The position numbers and the translations under genes are program-made. This document shows positions 1 through 12,000 of a stretch of DNA of 64,000 nt, piece by piece (position 1 is the stretch's first letter; each line of letters starts with the position of its first letter). The stretch covers positions 1-64,000 of the forward strand of contig NZ_MRBL01000023.1 in the NCBI RefSeq assembly GCF_001969855.1, given 5' to 3'. The notes beneath the pieces were generated by a model. The model saw only the letters and a list, made by a program, of their open reading frames with translations, was not told the origin of the DNA and did no database searches. Origin of the DNA: Bacillus haynesii (GTDB lineage: Bacteria > Bacillota > Bacilli > Bacillales > Bacillaceae).

Positions 1-3000
1 TCTCCGGGAACACCGACCGGCAGGAGCTTGCCGGCTTCGTCCATGATCAGTGCCGTCGTATTCGCGAGCGGGCTGCCGATCGGGATTGTATCGGCTTTTT
101 CATCTATTTCATTGATGAAATAATACGTTGCATACACTGTGCTTTCCGTTGGACCGTAAACATGAATCAATTTATCCCGGCCGACATGATCCAGCACTTT
201 TCTCACATGCGGAATCGAGGCTCTTTCCCCGCCGAAAAGGATTTTCCGCAGCTTGTCAAGACAGCCGATGTTGATGTCGGCGAGCGTATTGAACAGCGCC
301 GTCGTAATGAACATCACGCTGACTTGTTCTTTTTCAATTACATCGGCCAGCTCATGTGTATTCAAGACCGTCTCTTTTTCGATCAGGACGAGTGACGCTC
401 CGTTTAAGAGAGCTCCGAAGATATCGAACACCGATCCGTCAAACGAATAGTTGGACAGCTGAAGGATGGCGTCATCTTCTGTGATGTTGATATAATTGGT
501 ATTTCTGACGACCCTTACCGCGCTGTAATGCGGGATGACCACTCCTTTTGGCGTCCCGGTTGAGCCGGACGTATAGACGATGTACGCCGTATCGCTTGAA
601 CGATTCACACGCGGAAGATTCTCTCCGCTTAATAAGTGCAACTCGTCCGAGCGCAAATCAACGGTCTCAATATCAAAAGCTTGAAGAAGTGTACCTTTTG
701 TTAGCAACAATGCTGCACCGCTATTTTTCAACATATAATCGATTCTGTCCTTAGGCGTTTCAGGATCAATCGGCAAATACGCACTCCCCGCTTTTAAAAT
801 CCCCATGATGCCGATAATCATCTCGAAGGAGCGGTCCGCGATGATCGCCGCAACCGAGCCTCTGCCGATGCCTTTTTCCCTGAGAAGTCTCGCGGTTTGG
901 TTTGCTTTTTCGTTCAGCTCTCTGTAGGTCATGCGCTGAGCACCGAACACAAGCGCCGTATGGTCAGGCCTCTTCATGGCCTGTTCTTCAAAAAGCTCAT
1001 GAAGTGTCTTGTCTTTCGGGTATTTTGTTTTTGTATCGTTGAATGTCTGCAAAATCCTCATTTTTTCTTCTTCTGACACAAGGTTGATGTCTCGCAATGT
1101 TTTGCTTTCATCTTCTGTCACTTGTTCTGCGACGGTGATGATATGCTTTTCTAGTGTTTCGATGATCGTGTCGTCATACACATTTTCATTAAATGTCATT
1201 TTAAGCGCCAGCTGTTCATTTTCTAAAACGCCGGTCAGATTAAAATCATAGTTGGTCCGTTCTTCTCCATGAACACCTTCCAGTTCAAAACCGGTTTCCC
1301 CGGATTGGCTTCTGAACAGCTCTTCATCAAATGCATAATTTTGAAAGGCCATGACATGGGTGATCAGCTCTCTTTTCAATTCACTCAGTTCCTGAATTTC
1401 CGATAAATTCATATAGCTGTATCGATTGCTTTCGATAAACTCGGCTTGTGTTTTCTTTAACACCTCTTTAAAGCTTCTCGCGCCTCCAAAGCTGATCCGG
1501 GTCGGTATTGTATGAATAAACAAGCCGACCATCTCTTCGATGCCGTCAACAGGAGCCTCCCGTCCCGAGACGACGGTTCCGAATACGACTTCATCGGTAT
1601 TGTTGTATTTGGCCAGAATCATGCCCCAAATTCCTTGAAGAACCGTATTGATGGTGACATGATGCTGCTTGGCGATCCGGGTGATTTTCGTTGTCAGTTC
1701 TTTTGAAAACGATATGACTTTTTCTTTGCCGCCATATTCTTCAGAGCCGCGATTGAACGCCGGGAGTTCCGCCCGCGTCTCATACCCTTTCAGATATTCC
1801 TTCCAGTATGCCGCAGCTTCTTCTTGATCCTGTTTTTCCAGCCATTTGATATAGTCTCCATATGGCTTCGCCTCTTTTAATCGGCGGGATTCGCCCTTCA
1901 TTATTTTTCCATATATGCTGAACAGCTCGCTCAAAACAATGCCCAGACACCAGCCGTCCAGCAATATGTGGTGATGACTCCAAATCAGCCGATATTCATC
2001 ATTCAATTTGATCAAACATACCCGCATGAGGGATTCGCCGCTCAAATCAAACCCTTTTTCTTGATCTTCTTTTAAATATGTTTCTATGAACCTATGCTGC
2101 CGGGTGCGATTTTCGCCTGAGAGATCGATTGATGTGAAAGGCGTTTTTCGGTCTCTGGTTATGATCTGTCTCGGTTCGGTTATGATTTCATATTCGAATG
2201 ACGCCCTTAAGCTTTCATGCCTCTTAACGATCTCGTGAAAGCTTTCTTCTAATAGATCCGGATGAACACGTCCTTTTAATTCGATGACAATTTGCTGAAA
2301 ATACGCGCCTGATGTCTGATCCATTGCGGCATGAAACAACATTCCCTTTTGCATGTTGGCCAGCGGGTAAATCTTTTCGATTTGAAAAGCGCCGTACTTA
2401 TTTTTGATACGCTCCAGCTCGTCAAGGCTCAGCGAGGCATCGCCATAATCGGAAGGCGTCATGTCCGAGCCGTCTTTAGCGGCGCAATGACCGACGATCT
2501 TTTCCAGGTTTGCTTTGAATGATCGATTGAGTCGTTCGATTGCACTTGTTTGGTATTGTTCCTGGTTGTATGTTGTATAGATCGTCAATTCGCCGTTTAA
2601 AGCGATCGCATTCATGTCGATGGCACAGTGCCTGAAGATGTTTCCGCCGATGCTTTCTCCCGGTGAAAATGGCGACTGAGAAAATACTTGCCTATTCATG
2701 TCATTGTCCATTTCACCAAAATAGTTAAAAGAAAGCGGCACATGTGTTTTGATTTCACCGAGCTCTTCTGTCATGTATTTTAAAACGCCGTAGCCGATCC
2801 CTTTATTCGGTATTTTTCTCAACGTTTCTTTGACCATTTTGATATTTTGCGATATTTCTTTTTCCTCTCCCAAATCGAGCAAGACCGGATAAACCGTCGT
2901 AAACCAGCCGATCGTTCTCGTGATGTCAACACCGTCTAAGATGTCCTCCCTGCCGTGCCCTTCCATCATGACCTTCAATTTGTTTTCTCCGGTGATATCC

Positions 3001-6000
3001 CTGACTGCGGTGATTAATGCCGTCAGCAAAATATCGTTGATTTCCGTGTTGTAGGCTTTGTTTGCGTTTCGTAAAAGGTTCGCTGTCACGTCTGGGCCGA
3101 TTCTGATGCTCAAAGTCGTGCTGTGTTCAAACGTGTCTCGTTCAAGCTTTTCAGCAGGAATGAATGGAACATCCGCTTCCAGGGCCTTTTGCCAATACTC
3201 TCTTTCCTTTAACAGCCTGCGGCTTTGGGCATATTTCTTCAATTGACAGGCGAACGCTTGGTATGAATCCGTTTTGTAGCCAATGTCGAGACGTTCACCT
3301 TTCAACGCCTGAAGGTACAATGTTTCAAAGTCCTCGAACAAAATTCTCCACGATACACCGTCAACGACAAGATGATGGATCGCAATGAGCAGGTGATCGC
3401 CCTCATCAGCCCGGAAGATGCCGAGATGAACGAGTTTTCCTTTTCTAATCGATAATTTTTTTTGAATACCTGTCGCCAGCTCAAACACCTTTTCCGCTTG
3501 ACAGTCAAGGCCTCTTACATCATAAACATCCAGGTCGAACAAGTTTTCACGATAGCCTCTGTTGTATTGAATGATGTCTCCGTCTTTTTCTTCATAGATC
3601 ATCCTTAACGCGTCATGCTGCTCCAGTATTTTATTGAAGGCTGTTCTGACGATGTTTTCGTCATAGCCGTCTTTTCTAATGAGCATAAATGACTGGTTGA
3701 AGTGGTCAAGCTCCTCTTTGTTGTTCGCAAAATATCTCTTTTGGATAGGAAGCAGTTCCGTTTCACCTGTAACGGGTTTGTTATGTTTGCGATGTCGCGT
3801 TTCTTCTGTGATCAATCGGCTGAGATCTTTTATTTTCGGATTGGCGAACAACGCCTTCATCTCCAGTTTCAGGTTCATCTTTGCCAGCCTGGATACGATC
3901 TGGAGCGCCTTGATCGAGTCTCCCCCTGCCGCAAAGAAATGGTGGCTGATCCCGATGTCCTCGGCACCGAGAATCTCTCTCCAGACTTGCACGAGTTTTC
4001 GTTCGATTTCATTTCGGGGCGGATCGTACCGAGTTCCTTCTATTAAATTTCCGTCCGCCTCAGGCAGTGCGCTTCTGTCAACTTTACCGCTTGAGGTGCG
4101 CGGGAGCCGGTCAAGCTTAACAAAATAGGACGGAATCATATAATCAGGTATTTCCTTTTCAAGAAATTGTCGTACATCAGCTGCAGGCAATTCCTGATCA
4201 GACGCGAAATAGGCGCATAAATAGCTGTTGCCGTTTTGATCCTTTCCCGCGATCACCGCCGCTTCTTTAATCTTCTCATGTGTCAAGAGCTGCTGTTCCA
4301 CTTCGCCAAGCTCTATCCGATAGCCGCGGATTTTCACTTGATGATCGGCGCGTCCTAAAAACTCAATCTGTCCATCCGGAAGCCACATCGCCAAATCTCC
4401 GGTTTTGTACATTTTTTTGCCCGGTTCAAATGGATGATCGACAAACTTTTCCGCCGTAAGCTCAGGTCTGTTTACATACCCCCTGGCAACCCCTTCGCCT
4501 GCTATGCATAGTTCTCCGGCAATCCCAACCGGCAGAGGGCGGAGTTCTTTGTCCACAATATAGATGCTTGTATTGAGAAGCGGTCTGCCGATCGGAATGG
4601 ACGGTGTTTGCGGCACTTTTCCCCATTCGATTTGATGTGAAGCAGCATCCACACAGCACTCTGTTGGGCCGTATACATTGGTGATATTGCATGACAGATT
4701 CGGGAATTTATGAAATAGGCTGTTGATGACATCAGGTGTTAATGCATCTCCGCCGACAATCAATTCCTTCAGATCGAATTCGAGTTCCGATTTGTCCAAA
4801 TAAGCCAGCATGTTTAAATGAGCAGGCGTCATGTCCGATACATTGATGTTGTTTTGCGAATAGTACTCAATTAAACTCATGGCGTCCCAGGTTGTCTCGC
4901 GCGGGACGATACAAAGAGTATGCCCAAGGAGAAGCGCCGCGAATATTTGTTTGACAGAAGCGTCAAAGATATAAGGCGCGACCAGTGCTACATTTAAATG
5001 AGCATCGAGATGCTGATAAATTCTTTCATTTAATCCATGAACAAGATTGTTCACACTATGATGCTCGATCATGACGCCTTTCGGTTTTCCAGTGGATCCT
5101 GATGTATAGATGACATATGCCAAGTGCTGCGGCTTGATGTCATGCTTAAGGTTTTCCACGTGGTCATTTTGTCCGGTTTGATCTATCCGGATGATGTCTC
5201 CGGCATATGCTTCACCCGGATCCACATCGCCTGCCGCGCATAATACGCTGACATCGCTGTCTTTTAACATGTAGCTTATTCTTTCCTGGGGATACGCCGG
5301 ATCGATTGGCAGATAGGCTCCGCCAGCTTTCAAAATACCCATCATACCGACGATCATTTCGATTGACCGTTCTGTGAGAATCCCTGTTACCGCGTCAGGG
5401 CCTACTCCTTTTTGACGCAAGGTGAAAGCCAGGCTGTTCGCTTTTTCATTCAGCTCCCTGTAAGAAATCGTTTCATCCCCGAAGACAACCGCCGGATGAT
5501 CAGGCGTTTTTTCCGCCTGCTTTTCAAACAGCTCCGGTATCGTCATCTCTTTGCAGAACGCGCCGTCTGTTCGGTTAAAATCATACAGAACCCGATGTCG
5601 TTCGTCCTTTGTCAGGACATCTATCTGATTGATGGCAACGTCTGGATGATCCGCCGCTTGTTCCAACAGGCTGATCAGGTGTTCAGATAGTCTTTCCATT
5701 CTTTCCTTGTTGAACAGCCTCGTCGAATACTCAACTTCCAATCTTAATCGGTCTGCCGCTTCACTCGCAGTCACTGTGATGTCGAACTTGGAAATGCCGC
5801 GCTTGATCTCCGCCAGCCTGCTTCTCAGCCCTTCTGCTGCAAACGGCTTCACGTCTGTGTTATGGTATACGAGCATCGTATCAAAGAGCGGGTTTCGGGC
5901 CATGTCCCGTTTGATGTTTACTTTTTCGACAAGCTCTTCAAACGGATAATCTTGGTTTTCATAAGCCTGAAGCGTGTTTTCTTTTACCTCTTGCAAATAA

Positions 6001-9000
6001 TGTCTGAAAGTCTTTTTCCGTTCCGGATGGTTTCTGATCGCCAAGGTATTAACAAACATGCCGATGAGATGTTGAATATCCTCATGATTTCTCCCTGCAG
6101 CCGGTGTCCCGACGATGATATCTTCCTGACCTGTATATTTGGAAAGCAGTGCTGTATAACCGGCCAACAGAAGCATGTACATCGTAACACCGTTTTCTTT
6201 CGCCATATGCTGAAGCTTGCGGAATGTTTCACTTTCGATTGCTGCAGTGACGGTGTCACCTTCAGAGCTTTTCGTCAGCGGCCTTTTATGATCTGTCGGG
6301 AGATCAAGGATCGGGATATCGCCTTTATACGTCTTCAGCCAGTATTCTTCCTGTCTTTTCAGCTCATCGCGGCGAGCATGGCTTTTTTCCCATTCTGCGT
6401 AATCTTTATATTGAATATGGAATGGCTCCAGTGATTTCCCTTCATACAGCGCTCCCAGCTCTTGAACGAAGATGTCGGTGGACACGCCATCGGAAATGAT
6501 ATGGTGCATATCGAACATCAGCAAGTGCTCACGTTCATTCACTTTTACGGCTTCCGCCCTTAAAAGCGGTGCTTTTTCCAAATGAAACGGCCTGATGAAG
6601 CTTTGGATTTTTTCTTCGGCGCTGTCTTTGCCGATGTCACTGTATGCCATTTGAAAATCGATCTCTTTTTCAATCTTTTGCATCACCTCACCGTCGATCA
6701 TGACAAATGAAGTTCGAAATGATTCATGTCTTTGGATCATGCACTTCAATGCATTCTCAAAACGGCGGACATCAAAATCGCCTTCGATCGTCATGGCAAA
6801 AGGCATGTTATATGCAACATGACTGCCGGCTTGACAAAGGATATAGAGCCTTTTTTGCGCTGAAGACAACTGGTAATATGGTTTTTCTTCCGTTTTTCCT
6901 ATCGATGTAAAAGCACTTTCCTTCGCCGCACCGATATATTCCCTCAGCCCTTTAATCGTCGGGGTTTCGAATATTTGCCTTAAAGGCAGCTTGACATTCA
7001 GTTCTTTATGAATGGTTGATACCAAAGCGGCGGCTTTAAGCGAATGCCCGCCGGCTTCAAAGAAATTGCTGTTGATCCCGATTTTATCGATTCCTAAAGC
7101 CTCTTCCCATATGGAAACAAGTTTTTCTTCCATCTGATCCCGCGGCGCTTCATAGCGGCGATTGATTGCGGCGCTCCGTGCGGGAGCCGGTAGATTTTTC
7201 TTATCCACTTTTCCATTCACGGTAAGCGGCAGCCGGTCAAGCTGGACAAAGTGCTGAGGGATCATATAATCCGGAAGGCTTTTCTTTAAAAACGCTCTGA
7301 TCTTCTCCGGTTCGACTTCCTTTTTAGCCGTTACATATGCACAAAGATACGGGTCATGATCTCCGTCTTCTCTTGCGATGACCGCCGCTTCTTCAATCTT
7401 TTCATATTTAAGCAGCCGGTTCTCGATCTCGCCGAGTTCAATCCGATAGCCGCGAATCTTAACCTGCTGGTCAACCCGTCCCAAAAACTGAATGTTTCCA
7501 TTTGGCAGCATTTTGGCGAGATCACCTGTGCGGTACATTCTTTCCCCAGGTACAAACGGATTTTCGATGAATTTCTCCCGAGTCAATTCCGGTCTGTTTA
7601 CATACCCGCGGGCCAGCCCTTCCCCAGCGATGCAGAGCTCGCCGCTGGCTCCGAGCGGACAAAGCTGAAGGTCTTTGTTCAATATATACACTTTGACGTT
7701 ATCGATCGGTTTTCCGATCGGAATATTTTGATACGATTTGTCTATTGGAAAGCTTGTAGCAACGACTGTATTCTCCGTCGGTCCGTAATTGTTTACGATT
7801 TGATAGCTTTTTTCTTTAAAGACGTTTAATTTATCTCCACCCGTTAACAGCGTTCTTAACGAATGATTCTCAAACGCTGTAAATTGTTCGCAGACTGGTG
7901 TTGGCAAAAAGCTGATCGTAATATGATGGTCATGAAAATACCGGTTCAGCTTTTCAACATCCAGCCTTGTCTCCTGATTGAGGACATGAACGGTGGCTCC
8001 CGCTGTTATATAAGGGAACAGCTCCCAGACAAAAGCGTCGAAGCTGATGCTCGCATAAATCGAGCTGTTGTCGTTTTGTCCGACTTCAAAACAGGATTGA
8101 TGCCAGCGGCACAAGTTGATCACTGATTGATGTTCGATCATCACGCCTTTTGGCTTTCCTGTTGAACCCGACGTATAGATGACATATGCAAGGTCGCCGC
8201 TTTGATTGACATTGTCAATGTCTGACCGATCCTGCCCGGCAATCCTCTCATCATCCATATGAATCAACTCGATCGATTCTGCCGTAAGCCCCTTGGCAAG
8301 CGGAACATCAGAGATGATAACTTTGACTTGACTGTCAAAAGCCATGTATCTCATCCGCTCCAGAGGATACTCGGGATCAATCGGCAAATAGGCGCCGCCT
8401 GCTTTCAGCACACCGAGAATCGCTGTGATCATATCGGACGAACGCTCCATCATGATCCCGACGAGCGTATCCGGCTTGACACCTGTTTCTCTCAAAAGCC
8501 TTGCCACTTGATTTGCTTTTTCATTCAACTGTCGGTACGTCAGTTTTTGATCTTCAAAAACAACCGCAGTGTGATCTGGTATTCGCTTTGCCTGCTCCTC
8601 AAACAGCTGGTGGATTGCTTTTCCTTTTGGATATGCTGTCTTTGTATGGTTAAAGGACTCTAAAAGTGTCCGTTTTTCTTGACGGGATATCATGTCGATT
8701 TGATGTAAAGCAACATCAAGTTTTTCTGAAACTTCCTCTAAAATCCTGAAATAATCTTCCGCTATCTTTTGAATCGTCTCTTCCTTGAAAAGGCTTGTCG
8801 AATATTCAATGTTCAATACGATCTTTTGTTCAAAATCCAACACATTAAAGATCATGTCAAATTTTGCATTGTCCAGTTCAAAGATGATCGGACTCAGCTT
8901 GACATCGCCTTTCTGTTTGGTAAACATCCTGGCATCTTCCAGAACAAACATCGTGTCGAACAAAGGATTGCGGTTAGACTCCCGTACACCATTGAGTTTG

Positions 9001-12000
9001 CGGATCAAATCATCAAACGGATACTCGGAATTGTCAAAGGCCGCTATCGTACGCTCTTTCGTCTGCTGCAAAAATTCTTTAAAGCTGTTGGAAGTATCAA
9101 CCTCGTTCCGCAAAGCGAGTGTATTAACAAACACGCCGAATACATCTTGCAGATCAGGATGCAGCCTTCCCGCAGCGGCGGTTCCGACAACGATATCTGT
9201 TTGATTTGTATATTTATTTAAAAGCACATAATATGCGCTCAGCATCACCGTATACAGGGTTGTTCCGGTATGTTTCGCCAGCTTCCTTATATGATCTGAC
9301 AGCTCCTGCTCCATTTCCAAAAACACGCTGCTTCCTTCAAACGTGTCGATATGATGACGTTTATAGTCATAAGGAAAGTCCAGCTTTGACGGTATATCGC
9401 GATAAACGTCAAGCCAATAGGCTTCCTGCTTTTTCATCGCGGCTGATTGATTAAATGTATGATTCCATTCCACATAATCTTTATATTGCACACTTACTTC
9501 CGGCAATGGCACATTACTGTAAAGTTCCAATATTTCATTCATCAAGATGCCTTGAGAAACCCCGTCACTGACAATGTGGTGGAAATTCATGACCAGTATA
9601 TGCCTAATATCGTCGATTTTGATCAGCTTGGCCCTCATAAGAGGCGGCCGGCTTAGATCAAAAGGCTTGATGGATTCTTTACAGTACCTGCTTGTGATCT
9701 CCATTAAAGCATGCTGATCTGTAATCGAAGCGTTTAAGCACTCGTATTCCAGGCGGAATTCGACATTCTCATAAATTTTTTGGGTGAGTTCATTGTTTTG
9801 GATTTCAAACCCGGTTCGCAAAATTTCATGTCTTTGTAAAAATGTCTTCAATGCGTTTTCCAGCTGTATGGCGTTTATCCGGCCTTCGACAAGAAGGGCC
9901 ATCGGAATATGGTAAGCTCCCCTTTCATTTTCCAGCATCGACAGCATATACATTCTTTGTTGGGCAGGGGATGTCGGATAATACTCTTGATCGCGAGCCT
10001 TTTGAATCGGATGTTCCATATCGCTTTCTTCTCTGTTTTTCAAATAGTGGTCCAAAGCGATGATTGTATCGTTTTTAAAGATTTCGCTGATCGGCATCTC
10101 AACATTCATTCGTTTGTTGATTTCCGTGATGATGGATATCGCTTTGAGTGAATCTCCGCCGATTTCATAATAGCTGACATCGAGATTGATGCTGTCTAGG
10201 CCAAATATATCTTTCCAAATCTCCAGAAGCATGGCTTGTGTTTCATTCTCCGGCAGCATCGATCCGCCTCGTTGACCTTCATCTGCGATTTGCTGTTCAG
10301 CCAAGTCATGGAGCGTGCGCCTATCGACTTTTCCGTTTACAGTTAACGGGATTTCGTCAATTTGCACGAATTTCGCAGGAATCATATAGTCAGGCAGCGT
10401 TTTTTGCAAAAATTCCTTTACATCTAATTGGCTGATCGCGTTGTCTGCTACAACAAAAGCATATAAGTTTTTGATTCCGTCCGGATTTGTATAATCAATA
10501 ACCGATGCCTTCGTGATCTCATGAAGGCTTAAGAGAGTATTTTCAATTTCCCCCATTTCCACTCTGTAGCCTCTGATCTTCACCTGGCTGTCTTTTCTTC
10601 CGAGAAATTCTACATAACCGTCCTCTTTCAAGACGCCATAGTCACCCGTTTTATAGATGTAGCCTAATTCCTGATGCTGGATAAATGAATGATCCGTTTT
10701 TTCTTGATCATGAATATACCCGCTTGCTACCCCCGCTCCGCCTATGTACAGCTCTCCTTCGACACCGACGGGACATAATTGTTTATTCTGGTTCAATACA
10801 TATATTTTTTGATTGGCCAGCGGTTTTCCATAAGGGATGCTTTTCCAGTCTTCCTCTACTTTTTGAATCGGATAGTAGATCGACCAGATGGATCCTTCTG
10901 TTGCGCCGCCCAAACTAATCACTTCTGCGTTTTTAAACGTCTTCTTTATGGTTGCAGGCAACTGAAGCGGTATCCAGTCTCCGCTTAGCAGGATGAGTCT
11001 GAGATGATGGTTGAGCTCGTTGTCCAGGTATAAATCAGCCGTCATTCCCATAATCGCCGGAACAGAATTCCAAATTGTAATCCGTTCTTTTTCGACTGTC
11101 TCTTTCAGGCTGAATACATCCCTTTGGTCATCAATGATGACAAGTGATGCCCCGCTGCTTAAAGCGCCAAACACGTCATACACAGATAAATCAAAGCACA
11201 ATGAGGAAATGCCCATTATGTTATCTTGTTCTGTGACGTTGAACTTTTCATTGATATCGAGAATGGTATTCGCTGCGGCTCCATGCGTAATCTGAACACC
11301 TTTTGGCTTGCCTGTGCTTCCTGACGTAAAGATGACATATGCCATGTCATCCAAATCGACTTTTCGGTCAACCGGCGCTTTTGAGAAGCGCTCGATATGT
11401 TCTTTGTCATATACGTCATGGCTGATGAAGAATTTGCAGTTGCTTTTTGATTGGATATACGCTTTTCTTTCTTCCGGATAATCCGGATCGAGAGGGATAT
11501 AAGCTGCTCCAGTCTTCAATACAGCCAATAAATTGACAATCGTTCCCAGACTTCTTTTGCCGATGACACCGATATAGTCGCCCCTTCCAACCCCTTTTCC
11601 GATGAGAAATCTTGCGACCTGGTTGGATTTTTCGTCAAGCTCCTGATAGGTCATCACCTCATCATGATGTTTGAGTGCAATTCTGTCAGGTCCATGTTTA
11701 ACCTGGCCGGTAAACAATTCATGCAAGGGCTCGGTATCGAAAGATTGATCTGTGTCATTATATGCGCTGATCACCTGGCGGCTTTTTTCATTCATTTGGA
11801 TGGTTGAAACGTCCTCGCCGGTTACGACTTGCTGGATGACAGCGATATACTGGTCAAACATCGATTCAATTACTTCATGTTCAAAAATTTGCTCCACATA
11901 GTCCCATGTAATATAAAGGCCGCCGTTTATTTCATAAACTTGGTTGTCAATGTACACTTGTGACGTTCTCGTGCTAAAGAAATGAATGTTGTCAAAATCG